Shown here piece after piece: positions 34,939 through 42,953 of a stretch of DNA of 64,000 nucleotides (position 1 is its first letter; each line of letters opens with the position of its first letter). The notes under the pieces are model-generated. The model searched no databases and was not told where the DNA came from. It worked only from the letters and a program-made list of their open reading frames with translations. Both the position numbers and the translations under genes were made by a program. Source of the DNA: Deltaproteobacteria bacterium (GTDB taxonomy: Bacteria > Myxococcota_A > UBA796 > UBA2385); the NCBI GenBank assembly GCA_018401435.1, contig JAGYJW010000035.1, positions 1 to 64,000 of the forward strand, read 5' to 3'.

Positions 34939-35891
34939 GCGGTCTCCTTGCGGGCCTGAACCCGCGCCAGCACCCGGTCCACGAGGCGGGCCTCAAGGCA
35001 GGTGTCCATCAGGTGGTTGATCTCGCGGAAGCCGGTGGGGCTGGTGACGTTGATCTCGGTCAAGTAGCGGCCGATGACGTCGATGCCGACAAAGAGCAGG
35101 CCCATATCGGCCAGGCGGGGGGCCAGGGCCGCGCAGATCTCCTGGTCGCGTTCGGTCAGGTCGCAGGCCTGCACCGTGGCGCCCACGTGCATATTGCCGC
35201 GGTGGTCGCCGGGCTGGGGCACCCGGAGCATCCAGCCCACCGGTTCACCGTCAAAGAGGATGATGCGCTTGTCCCCCTGGAGGATCTCGGGGATGTAGTG
35301 TTGCACGATCACCCAGATCTGCTCCTGGCTGGTGAGCAGCTCCAGCATGCTGCGCAGGTTGGGGTCTCCCCGTCGGCTCACCAGGACCCCCCGGCCGCCA
35401 TTTCCGTCCCAGGGCTTCATGACGATGTCGCCGGGGGCCTTGTCGATAAAGTCCAGCGCACGCCGGATCTCGCGGGTGACCAGGGTGGTGGGGCACAGCT
35501 CGGGCCACTGCAGGGCGAACATCTTCTCGTTGGCCTGGCGGATGCTGCGCGGGTCGTTGAGCACCAGGGTGCTGCGCGGCACCAGGTCCAGCAGGTAGGT
35601 CGTGAAGACATAGGACATGTCAAAGGGCGGGTCCTTGCGCATCCACACCACGTCGAAGTCCGACAGCGGCAGGTCCACCCGGGCCTGGGGGTGGAAGTGC
35701 GGGGCGGCGTCGGTGACGTCCACCGGCGTGATGTGGCCCCAGGTCTGGCCCTGCCGGGCGAAGAGCTCGTGGGGGGTGCACATCCACACCGGCCAGCCGC
35801 GGCGGCGGTGCTCGCGCATCAGGGCATAGGTCGAGTCCCCCGACACCTGGATCTTGTCGAGGGGGTCCATCACGAAGAGGGTGCGCAACAT
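34935..35891 (-). CDS. gshB: Glutathione synthetase
   Basis: Prokaryotic ATP-grasp glutathione synthetase, joining gamma-glutamylcysteine and glycine. The 318 residues match family length. It opens LFVMDPLDKIQVSGDSTYAL, the conserved D-P-x(3)-I-x(2)-D-ST block of GshB. Then come VWMRKDPPFDMSYVFTTYLL (substrate loop), APGDIVMKPWDGNGGRGVLV (ATP-grasp Lys and Gly-rich loop), and VGIDVIGRYLTEINVTSPTG, the Mg/ATP motif with E-x-N. No gshA is in the window. The downstream secreted TPR gene overlaps it by four bases. Confidence 0.93.
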   Translation of the reverse strand: MLRTLFVMDPLDKIQVSGDSTYALMREHRRRGWPVWMCTPHELFARQGQTWGHITPVDVTDAAPHFHPQARVDLPLSDFDVVWMRKDPPFDMSYVFTTYLLDLVPRSTLVLNDPRSIRQANEKMFALQWPELCPTTLVTREIRRALDFIDKAPGDIVMKPWDGNGGRGVLVSRRGDPNLRSMLELLTSQEQIWVIVQHYIPEILQGDKRIILFDGEPVGWMLRVPQPGDHRGNMHVGATVQACDLTERDQEICAALAPRLADMGLLFVGIDVIGRYLTEINVTSPTGFREINHLMDTCLEARLVDRVLARVQARKETA

Positions 35892-35951
35892 CCAGGCTCC
35901 TGGGGGATGGCCGGGACAGCAGGATATCCCGACGCGGATAGGGGGCCGCCG

Positions 35952-37328
35952 CTACTTGCCGATGCAGAAGCGGGCGAAGAGCCGATCGAGCACCGCCTCG
36001 CGCACATCTTCGCCGGTCAGCTCGGCCAGGGCGGTCAAGGCGGCGGTGGCCTCTTCGGCGGCGATGGCGGGGCCCGCCCAGCCCTCCAGGGCCTGGGCCG
36101 CCGCCTCGCAAGCCTCCGCGATCTCAACGAAGAGTGCGTACTGGCGCTCATTGACGACAATGGCGCCCGCCTCGGCCACCGGCTGCTGGCAGAGGGCGGC
36201 CTCCAGGGCGTCGCGCAGGGCTGCGATCCCCTGCCCATCCGCATTGCTGAAGGCCAGGGCCACCGCCGGGGCCGCCGGGTGTCGGGGCCGATCGGCGAAG
36301 CTGCCCACCACCAGGGTGGGCGGACCGGGCGGCAGGGCGAGGGGGGGAGCCGCACGGTCCAGGGGCAGCACCACCAGCCGCAGGTCGGCCTGATCCGCGA
36401 GGCGCCGGCCAATGGCCAGGCCGGCGGCCTCCAGATCCTCGGCCCCGTCGCGCTCTCCTGCGGTGTCGATCAGCAGAAGCTCCACGGCGCCCAGCTGGAT
36501 CCGGCGTTCAATGGCATCCCGGGTGGTGCCGGGCTGGGGGCTGACCAGGGCGCGCGCCTCTCCCACGAGCTGGTTGAAGAGGCTGGACTTGCCGGCGTTG
36601 ACCGGTCCCACCAGGGCCACCCGGGCGCCTTCGAGCCGGGGGCGCACCGCCCGCCAGCTGTCCGCGAGCTGCCGGGCCTGGGCCGCCGCCGCCCGCAGAC
36701 CGGCCAGCACCACGGCGTCTTCGGCCAGCTCCAGCTCGCCGCCCGGCTGATCGAGGCGCGCCTCCAGCTCGGCCGTCCAATCCAGCAGGGCAGTCCGCAG
36801 GGCGCTGGCGGCCGCCCCCAGGCTGCCATCCAGGGCCCGCCGCGCCAGGGCCACACCCTCCACCGTGGACGCGGCGATCACCTCGGCCAGCCCCTCGGCG
36901 CCAATAAGGTCCAGGCGCCCATTTTCGACGGCGCGACGGGTGAATTCCCCCGGCCGGGCCGGCCGCGCTCCCGCGGCCACCAGGGCCGCCTGCAGGGCGG
37001 TCACGATGACGGGGTTGCCATGGCAGGCCAGCTCGATGACGTCTTCGCCGGTGAAGCTGCGGGGCCCGGGCATCCAGGTCACCAGCGCCTCATCCACCAG
37101 CTCACCGGCCACCAGGCGGCGCAGGCTGGCGCGGCGGGGGCGCCAGGGCGGTCCCCCGGGGCTGAGGGTCTGCACCAGGGCACGGGCGTCGGGCCCGCTC
37201 AGGCGCAAGACGGCGATCGCCCCCCGACCCCAGGGGGTCGCGAGGGCGACGAGGGTGGCGCGGTCGGCCTTCAGCTCAGGCGTCGGGGGACACGGGGCGG
37301 ATGATGACCTGCTTGACGGGGCCATCAC
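35952..37328 (-). CDS. mnmE: tRNA uridine-5-carboxymethylaminomethyl modification GTPase
   Basis: MnmE works with MnmG to install the cmnm5/nm5 group at U34 of tRNA. Domains: N-terminal tetrahydrofolate-binding (about 20-130, ATLVALATPWGRGAIAVLRL), a helical domain, an inserted G domain (about 235-395) and the C-terminal FCIGK motif with its catalytic Cys. The G domain has Walker A GPVNAGKSSLF (241-251), PGTTRD and DTAGERDGAE. The G4 motif is unusual: where NKxD is expected the sequence is VVGSFADRP. The start (GTG 37328 or ATG 37325) lies about 50 bases inside the upstream jag gene, and no later start codon exists before the conserved region. Confidence 0.92.
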   Translation of the reverse strand: MMAPSSRSSSAPCPPTPELKADRATLVALATPWGRGAIAVLRLSGPDARALVQTLSPGGPPWRPRRASLRRLVAGELVDEALVTWMPGPRSFTGEDVIELACHGNPVIVTALQAALVAAGARPARPGEFTRRAVENGRLDLIGAEGLAEVIAASTVEGVALARRALDGSLGAAASALRTALLDWTAELEARLDQPGGELELAEDAVVLAGLRAAAAQARQLADSWRAVRPRLEGARVALVGPVNAGKSSLFNQLVGEARALVSPQPGTTRDAIERRIQLGAVELLLIDTAGERDGAEDLEAAGLAIGRRLADQADLRLVVLPLDRAAPPLALPPGPPTLVVGSFADRPRHPAAPAVALAFSNADGQGIAALRDALEAALCQQPVAEAGAIVVNERQYALFVEIAEACEAAAQALEGWAGPAIAAEEATAALTALAELTGEDVREAVLDRLFARFCIGK

Positions 37329-38085
37329 CCACGCTCTCGGTCACGACGCCCGGCATGTCCTGAAGCTCGACGTGCACGGTGCGGCGCTCAAAGGAGTTGA
37401 GCTCCTGGCGCAGGGTCACGGGCTCACCCGTCTCCAGGGCCTCCTCGGCCAGGCGGCGGGCCAGGGCCTTGAGCCGGTCCAGGTCGCGCTTGGACTTGCG
37501 CTCGGGGCGGTCCCCCCGGTCGTCCCGATCCCGGCCCCGGCCGCGGTCGTCCCGATCCCGGCCCCGGCCGCGGTCGTCGCGGTCACCGCGGTCGTCGCGG
37601 TCACCGCGGTCGTCGCGGTCGCCGCGGTCGTCCCGATCCCGGCCGCCCTCGACGTCCAGGCGCAGCATCCAGTCACCGAATTCCCCGCCTTCCAGCGTGG
37701 AGATCAGCAGGTGCTGAATGGCGGCCAGCGTGGAGCCCTGCCGGCCCACCAGGTGGGCGGCGCGGGGGCTGTCGATGCGGATGGTGGCCTTCTTGGTGTC
37801 GTCCACCTTGAAGGTGACGGTGGCCTCGACCTGCATGCGCTCGAGCAGGCCGGCAACCCAGTCCCGGGCGGCCTCGGCCCCGCGGGACTCTGCGGCATCC
37901 CGCGCGGTGCAGATGATGCGCACCGTGTCCCGGGGCACCGTGCGGCCCTCGGCGTTGCGGAAGTGGCTGGCATCCAGGGTGTAGCTGATCTGGTTGGCGG
38001 GCACGCCCAGGCTCTTCGCGGCGGCCTGCAGGGCCTCGGCGACGGTGTAGCCTTCGGTGGTGACGGACTTGGACGTTTCGCTCAT
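37276..38085 (-). CDS. jag: Jag/KhpB-type RNA-binding protein
   Basis: A 269-residue protein in the usual place next to yidC and mnmE. It has a Jag_N-like segment (TVAEALQAAAKSLGVPANQI), a type II KH-like domain (VTFKVDDTKKATIRIDSPRA, AHLVGRQGSTLAAIQHLL) and an R3H domain at the C-terminus (LKALARRLAEEALETGEPV, LNSFERRTVHVELQDMPG). Between KH and R3H lies an inserted low-complexity array of about 45 residues of RDDRGD/RGRD units (encoded around 37510-37650), much longer than in typical Jag. GGAG precedes the ATG by eight bases. Likely binds RNA in cell-envelope and division control, as in Gram-positive KhpB. Confidence 0.88.
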   Translation of the reverse strand: MSETSKSVTTEGYTVAEALQAAAKSLGVPANQISYTLDASHFRNAEGRTVPRDTVRIICTARDAAESRGAEAARDWVAGLLERMQVEATVTFKVDDTKKATIRIDSPRAAHLVGRQGSTLAAIQHLLISTLEGGEFGDWMLRLDVEGGRDRDDRGDRDDRGDRDDRGDRDDRGRGRDRDDRGRGRDRDDRGDRPERKSKRDLDRLKALARRLAEEALETGEPVTLRQELNSFERRTVHVELQDMPGVVTESVGDGPVKQVIIRPVSPDA

Positions 38086-38107
38086 TGGCGACTCCGGTGC
38101 TGTGGGC

Positions 38108-39757
38108 TCAAGCCGGCGCGGGCACGGTCTCGAGGTTCCGCTTGATCCACCACTGCTGGAGGATGGTCAGGCTCATGTTGATGCAGAAGTACAGCACGAG
38201 CCCACTGGGGAAGCTGTACATGAAGAAAGCGAAGATCAGGGGCATCATCTTGAGGATCTTCTGCTGGGCCTCATCCATGGAGCCCATGGGCATCATGCGC
38301 TGTTGGGCGAACATGAGGCCGGCATAGAGGGTCGGGATGATCCCATAGGGGTCGGCTTCCGTCAGGTCCTGGATGTAGAGGAAGGACGTGTCGTAGAGCT
38401 CGACGCTGTAGAGCATCGTGTTGTACAGGGCGAACCAGACGGGCAGCTGGATCAGGGTGGGCAGGCAGCCGCCCAGGGGGTTGACGCCGTTCTCGGAGAA
38501 CAGCTTCATGGTCTCCTGGGTCTGCAGCTCCTTGTTGTCCTTGTACTTCTCGCGCATTTCGGCGAGCTTGGGCTGCAGGGCCTGCATCTTTCCGCTGCTG
38601 GCGAAGGCCTTCTGGGTGAGCGGGAAGAAGACCAGCTTGACCAGGAAGGTCAAGAGGATGATGGACACACCCCAGTTCACCACCGCGCTCTGGAACATCT
38701 CCAGCAGGAAGAGCAGCAGCCGAGAGAAGAGGCCGAACCAGCCGAATTCCACGGCCTCGTCCAAATCGTGGCCGAGCGGCTTCAGGGCGTCGAGGTCCTT
38801 GGGGCCGATATAGGCGAGCATGGACAGGGTGCGGCTGGCGCCGGCGTCCAGGGGCAGGCTGTCCACCAGGAAGGCGCCGGTGCGGCCATCGGCGAGTTGG
38901 TCCACCACCACCTGGCTGGTGGGGCTGGGCTCGTCGGGGATGAGCACCGCCATGAAGTAGCGGTCGCCCATGCCCAGCCAGCTGACCGGGCCCTCGAGCA
39001 CCTCGCGGTCTGCGCCCTCGACATCGCTGAGATCATCGACGTGTTCGACGCTTCCGTCCACATGGGCCAGCGGGCGGATGGCGTTGAGGAAGCGGCCCGC
39101 GTCGCCAGACATGCTGTCGGCCGCGCCCACCCAGAGGTCATTGATGGGGCTGCCGCTGCCATTGTCAAAGCGCACCGCCACCTTCACGGTGCAGGGCGCA
39201 TCGCCCGGCGAGAAGGTGGTGGTGATGCCCAGGCCGTCGGCGCGGGTGCGCCGCGACACCCAGCCGGCGCCCTCGCGCCGCACCTGGAAGCCGTCGCCGG
39301 CCGAGAAGCTGCCCGCCCCCGCGAGGCCCAAGGCGCCGGTGCTCAGCAGGCGGTAGGGATCCTGCCCGCCGGTATAGGGGGCCCAGCCGTCTTCGGCCTT
39401 GCCCGTGACGCGGTCGGTGGCCCAGGTCCACCAGGGGGTGACCAGGCGGTGCGAGCGGTAGTCCTTCAGCGAGACATGGCCCAGGCCGCCCCCCTCGGAG
39501 AAGACCGCAGCGTCGAAGCAGTCGTTGAATACCGCCTCTTCGTGGGCCGGCACCACCGTCTCGGTCGAGGTGGGCGCCGCTGCTGCCACGGCAGGGCGCC
39601 GGGCGCCGGCGCCGGCACGACGGCACCCCTCGGCCACCGGGTCGCCCTCGGGGGGGCCCACGGGCGGCGGGGGCGCGAAGAAGGCGGACCAGAGGAAGTA
39701 GACGCCCAGGCTCAGCACGATCGCGAGCAGCGCCCTCCGGTCGGTGTTCTCATTCAT
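38108..39757 (-). CDS. yidC: Membrane protein insertase YidC
   Basis: A 549-residue YidC/Oxa1 insertase. Start at ATG 39757 ([19 protein letters not shown]); the first membrane helix is followed by the large periplasmic domain (about 70-350). The core insertase region (about 355-545) shows [20 protein letters not shown] with the hydrophilic-groove Arg/Lys-containing strand, [20 protein letters not shown] and the final helices, ending [17 protein letters not shown]. Residues about 45-65 ([15 protein letters not shown]) look out of frame: shifting one base gives [14 protein letters not shown], so two compensating indels are suspected. It overlaps yidD by eight bases. Confidence 0.95.
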   Translation of the reverse strand: MNENTDRRALLAIVLSLGVYFLWSAFFAPPPPVGPPEGDPVAEGCRRAGAGARRPAVAAAAPTSTETVVPAHEEAVFNDCFDAAVFSEGGGLGHVSLKDYRSHRLVTPWWTWATDRVTGKAEDGWAPYTGGQDPYRLLSTGALGLAGAGSFSAGDGFQVRREGAGWVSRRTRADGLGITTTFSPGDAPCTVKVAVRFDNGSGSPINDLWVGAADSMSGDAGRFLNAIRPLAHVDGSVEHVDDLSDVEGADREVLEGPVSWLGMGDRYFMAVLIPDEPSPTSQVVVDQLADGRTGAFLVDSLPLDAGASRTLSMLAYIGPKDLDALKPLGHDLDEAVEFGWFGLFSRLLLFLLEMFQSAVVNWGVSIILLTFLVKLVFFPLTQKAFASSGKMQALQPKLAEMREKYKDNKELQTQETMKLFSENGVNPLGGCLPTLIQLPVWFALYNTMLYSVELYDTSFLYIQDLTEADPYGIIPTLYAGLMFAQQRMMPMGSMDEAQQKILKMMPLIFAFFMYSFPSGLVLYFCINMSLTILQQWWIKRNLETVPAPA

Positions 39758-40007
39758 CGGAGGCTCCGCAGCAGGCGCCGTGGGCCGCTGCCGGGGGGAC
39801 CGGGTCGAGGCCACCCGGGAAGAAGGGGTTGCAGCGCAGGATGCGCAGGAGGGACATCCAGCCTCCGCGCAGCAGCCCATGACGGGTGAGGGCGGTGGCG
39901 GTGTAGCGGCTGCAGGAGGGATAGAAGCGGCAGACCGGGGGCATATAGCGCGAGATCAGGCGCTGATAGCCCCGAATGGTCCACACCAGCGGGTCGGTTG
40001 CCTTCAT
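39750..40007 (-). CDS. yidD: Membrane protein insertion efficiency factor YidD
   Basis: An 85-residue protein with the family signature [20 protein letters not shown] and [19 protein letters not shown], including the conserved Cys residues, then [15 protein letters not shown]. It assists YidC at the inner membrane. The start overlaps the rnpA stop by four bases (ATGA) and the end overlaps yidC, the standard rnpA-yidD-yidC order. Confidence 0.95.
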   Translation of the reverse strand: MKATDPLVWTIRGYQRLISRYMPPVCRFYPSCSRYTATALTRHGLLRGGWMSLLRILRCNPFFPGGLDPVPPAAAHGACCGASDE

Positions 40008-40399
40008 GGGCGGTCCCGCCGGGGACCCGGGGACCGCCCGCTGAGCAGGCGATCGAAGATGGCGTTGACATCGGCGACGATGGCGTCCAGGCCGACATCA
40101 TGAGACTGGGGGTGGGCGATGAGCACCACATCCCAGGCCGGCTCCCCTGCCAGGCGGGGGAGCGCGTGGCGGATGGCTTCACGAAGCCAGCGCTTGACCC
40201 GGTTCCGGACGACGGCATTCCCGACCTTGCGGCTGACGGTGATGCCCACCCGGCTCTGCCGGGCCGAGGCGGGCAGCGCCAGGGCCAACAGGTTGGCCGC
40301 GCGCATGCGCCGCCCCCGACCCTGGATCCGTCGGTAGTCGGCGCTGCGCCGGACCCGGAGCCCTTTGGGAAAGGGAAAACGACGCGCACGACCCTGCAC
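40004..40399 (-). CDS. rnpA: Ribonuclease P protein component
   Basis: A 131-residue basic protein that binds the RNase P RNA and helps process the 5' end of pre-tRNA. It contains [19 protein letters not shown], a variant of the LR-x-x-x-x-F opening, and [20 protein letters not shown], then RWLREAIR, the RNR motif that defines the family. The GTG start at 40399 is 20 bases after rpmH, and the stop overlaps yidD. Confidence 0.94.
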   Translation of the reverse strand: MQGRARRFPFPKGLRVRRSADYRRIQGRGRRMRAANLLALALPASARQSRVGITVSRKVGNAVVRNRVKRWLREAIRHALPRLAGEPAWDVVLIAHPQSHDVGLDAIVADVNAIFDRLLSGRSPGPRRDRP

Positions 40400-40419
40400 A
40401 GGCGGGGCGGGGTGCGGGC

Positions 40420-40575
40420 TCAGCTGCGCTTGGTCCGGACGGTCGTGGCGAGGCGCTTGCGGCCCTTGGCCCGACGGCGCCGGAGCACGTTGCGACCGCC
40501 GGGGGTCTGCATGCGGGCGCGGAAGCCGTGGGCGCGCTTCCGCTTGATGTTGCTGGGCTGGTAGGTGCGCTTCAC
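40420..40575 (-). CDS. rpmH: 50S ribosomal protein L34
   Basis: A 51-residue ribosomal protein, easily missed for its size. GTG at 40575 with GGAG six bases upstream opens [20 protein letters not shown], then [32 protein letters not shown] and a stop at 40420. Every conserved L34 position is present, with a five-residue C-terminal extension. It heads the rpmH-rnpA-yidD-yidC-jag-mnmE run. Confidence 0.96.
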   Translation of the reverse strand: MKRTYQPSNIKRKRAHGFRARMQTPGGRNVLRRRRAKGRKRLATTVRTKRS

Positions 40576-40877
40576 GTGGAACTCCGAAGGTATTTTCTGC
40601 GGCCAGAAGAGGAGGCGGGGTGACCGGGCAGCACGCCAGGCGGGGCCCGGGTCACCTGTGTGGTCTTCGGGAAGCCCGCTGCCAGGGGGCTCAGGGCGAA
40701 GACGACACGGGCCGCCGGCCGGAGAGGGGCCATGCGGGACGCGGACCTATTCCGGGCGGGGGTCCTCTGCAAGATCCCGCGGCCCGGGGAGGGGAAGCAG
40801 CCCCGATGCGCCGCCAGCAGGATCCCCCCGATCGCCTGCGAGGTCGCCCGGATCCGCCCACAAGGCCCCCATTGGCC

Positions 40878-41008
40878 TGTGGAAAAGCTTTGACGACCCG
40901 CCGGCCAGGCCGCCCGAAGATCCCCACCTCGACCCCATCTTTGACGGGGGCCCGCCGCTGTGGATGCCGCCCTGGTTTATCCACAGCTTCTCCACACCCT
41001 GTGGATCA
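40878..41008. promoter_or_regulatory. DnaA-box cluster upstream of dnaA
   Basis: Five sites share the TCCACA/TGTGGA core: TGTGGAAAA (40878-40886), TGTGGATGC (40959-40967), the consensus TTATCCACA (40977-40985), TTCTCCACA (40988-40996) and TGTGGATCA (41000-41008). Likely used for autoregulation of dnaA and possibly as one half of a bipartite origin. Confidence 0.7.
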
Positions 41009-41079
41009 ATTCCGACGAGCAGCCGATCATGGGGGGCCCTTCCAGCCGACCGCTTCGCCGCCCCAGGGCGGTCCGCCGC

Positions 41080-41109
41080 TTGTCCGGCCTCGGCCCCTGC
41101 TGTTACCCT
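41080..41109 (+). promoter_or_regulatory. Candidate dnaA promoter
   Basis: TTGTCC (41080-41085), an 18-bp spacer and TACCCT (41104-41109), about 80 bases upstream of the dnaA start. The TACCCT hexamer recurs ahead of several other genes in the window. Confidence 0.4.
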
Positions 41110-41189
41110 CGCCGGGGCGGAACCGGGCCCCCTGATGGGACGCTGAGAACCAGCATGACAGGCGACACTTCGCCAATGGACTACTGCGT

Positions 41190-42614
41190 ATGGATCGTCT
41201 CTGGGAGCAGGTGCAGGGCGCGCTCATGCAGAGCCTGGGCGCGCAGAATTTCGAGATCTGGATCCGCCCCATCCGCCTGTCGAACCTGACCCCCCACGCG
41301 GTCCACCTCCAGGTCCCCAACCGCTACTACCGGGACTGGGTGCAGGCGAACTACGGCCCCACCATGACCGACGCATTCGGCCGTGCCTTGGGCCGCGGGG
41401 TCGAGCTTCACTTCGAGATCGCCAGCGAACAGGCCCCGCTGCTGGCCGAGGCCGACCGCCCCCCGCAGGGCTCGGGCCTGGCCAGCCAGGTGGACGAGGG
41501 TGAGTTCCTCGAAGTTCCCCCTTTGCCGCCGGTTCTCGACGAGGGACGCCCCCCCACCGAAGAGGTCGCCCGCTCCCACGCCAGCAGCACCATCGGCGTG
41601 TCACCGGACAAGATCTTCGACAACTTCGTGGTGGGCGCCTCCAACCAATTCGCCCACGCCGCCGCCCTCGCCGTGGCCGACCAGCCCGGCGAATCCCAGT
41701 ACAACCCCCTCTACATCTACGGGGGCACGGGCCTGGGCAAGACCCACCTGCTGCACGCCATCGGCAACGAGGTGCGGCGGCGCGATCCCAGCGCCCGCAT
41801 CCTCTATGTGACGGCCGAACAGTTCACCAACGAGCTGATCGACGCCTTGCGCTACCGGCGCATGTCGAACTTCCGCGAGAAGTACCGGCGCTGGCCGGCC
41901 GTGCTGCTCATGGACGATGTGCAGTTCCTCACCGGCAAGGACCGGACCCAGGAGGAGCTGTTCCACACCTTCGAGTGGCTCAAGGAGCGGGGGCGGCAGA
42001 TCGTCTTCACCTCGGATGTCTTGCCCCGCGAGGTGCACGGCTTCGAGCCGCGGCTGCGAACCCGCTGCGAGAGCGGGATGCTGGCCGATATGCAGCCCCC
42101 CGATCTCGAGACCCTGGTGGCGATCCTGCACCAGAAGGCCGCCGATCTGGGCTTGGACGTGACCCCGGACGTGGCCCGCTTCCTGGCGGCGCGGGTCCGC
42201 GGGAATGTGCGCGAGATCGAAGGTCTCATCAAGCGCCTCTCGGCCTTGTGCAGGCTGCACCAGGCCCAGCCCACCATCGCCTTCGCCCGCCTGCACCTGG
42301 GCAATGTCCTGGCCGATGAGCCCCACAGCGTGGACGCCCAGGAGGTCATCAAGGCGGTCGCCAGCCTCTTCAACGTGCGGGTGGAGGACCTGATGGGCAG
42401 CCGCCGCCAGCGCCAGCTGGTGCGGCCCCGGCACCTGTCCATGTGGCTGGTGCGCGAGCACACCGACCTCAGCTTTCCCGATATCGGTCGGGTCTTTGGC
42501 AAGGACCACGCCACCATCCACCACGCCTGCAAGAAGGTGGCGGGGGACCTGCCCAATGACGCCGACCTCCGCGGCGCGGTGGCGGCCATCCGGCGCAGCT
42601 TGGGTCTGGCCTGA
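41190..42614 (+). CDS. dnaA: Chromosomal replication initiator DnaA
   Basis: A 474-residue initiator. Domain I (about 1-80, LWEQVQGALMQSLGAQNFEI, then WIRPIRL) binds helicase and regulators; domain II is a short acidic linker (about 85-135). Domain III is the AAA+ module with Walker A GGTGLGKT at 178-185, Walker B LLMDDVQF near 239-246 and sensor motifs. Domain IV binds DnaA boxes through the signature VRPRHLSMWLVREHTDLSFP, then DIGRVFGKDHATIHHACKKV (HATIHHA where HTTVxHA is usual). No strong ribosome-binding site precedes the ATG. It is followed by the origin region and dnaN. Confidence 0.98.
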   Translation: MDRLWEQVQGALMQSLGAQNFEIWIRPIRLSNLTPHAVHLQVPNRYYRDWVQANYGPTMTDAFGRALGRGVELHFEIASEQAPLLAEADRPPQGSGLASQVDEGEFLEVPPLPPVLDEGRPPTEEVARSHASSTIGVSPDKIFDNFVVGASNQFAHAAALAVADQPGESQYNPLYIYGGTGLGKTHLLHAIGNEVRRRDPSARILYVTAEQFTNELIDALRYRRMSNFREKYRRWPAVLLMDDVQFLTGKDRTQEELFHTFEWLKERGRQIVFTSDVLPREVHGFEPRLRTRCESGMLADMQPPDLETLVAILHQKAADLGLDVTPDVARFLAARVRGNVREIEGLIKRLSALCRLHQAQPTIAFARLHLGNVLADEPHSVDAQEVIKAVASLFNVRVEDLMGSRRQRQLVRPRHLSMWLVREHTDLSFPDIGRVFGKDHATIHHACKKVAGDLPNDADLRGAVAAIRRSLGLA

Positions 42615-42659
42615 TGCCCCCGCGCCTGCGCCTGCACCAGGCCGCCCCAGGGGTGAAAT

Positions 42660-42925
42660 CCCTTGTGGAAAAGGCTATGCGCAAGCGCCTCGGATCTGTG
42701 AATGCAGCTGTGGACCCCCTGTGGACGACTTCAGTCCTCCACAGCCCCCCCCGCTCTTCCACAGGCTCTCCACAGGATTCCGCAGTGGTTCCACAGCAGG
42801 TTCCACAGCAGGCCCTCTCCCAGAATCGCCGTCTCATCTAACTTCTCAACGTTCTTCACACTGTGCACAGGGCCCGATCGATCGACGACTACGATCCAGA
42901 TCTGGATCTGATCTCATCGATCCAT
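42660..42925. other. Probable replication origin oriC (dnaA-dnaN intergenic)
   Basis: Eight DnaA-box cores lie within 150 bases: three TGTGGA (42664, 42709, 42720) followed by five TCCACA in the opposite orientation (42735-42743, 42755-42763, 42766-42774, 42787-42795, 42799-42807). The last two are identical (GGTTCCACA) and 12 bases apart. Next comes the lowest-G+C stretch of the intergenic DNA (about 42829-42866), a candidate unwinding element, and then a GATC-dense tract with the palindrome GATCCAGATCTGGATC (42893-42908). Position next to dnaN is the classical site. Confidence 0.8.
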
Positions 42926-42953
42926 AGGGCGAGCGCTGACCTCTGGAGCCGTC

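Larger units (their letters stand above)
40576..41189. other. rpmH-dnaA divergent intergenic region
   Basis: About 610 bases with no supported gene. The left part must contain the rpmH promoter on the minus strand. The right part holds a cluster of DnaA-box-like sites (40878-41008) and the dnaA promoter and leader (41080-41189). The rest is G+C-rich without repeats I could define. Confidence 0.6.

Noticed and set aside
37505-37650. Regular short repeats resembling a CRISPR array.
   Set aside because: They are in-frame codon repeats for RDDRGD within jag, without unique spacers or constant repeat length.
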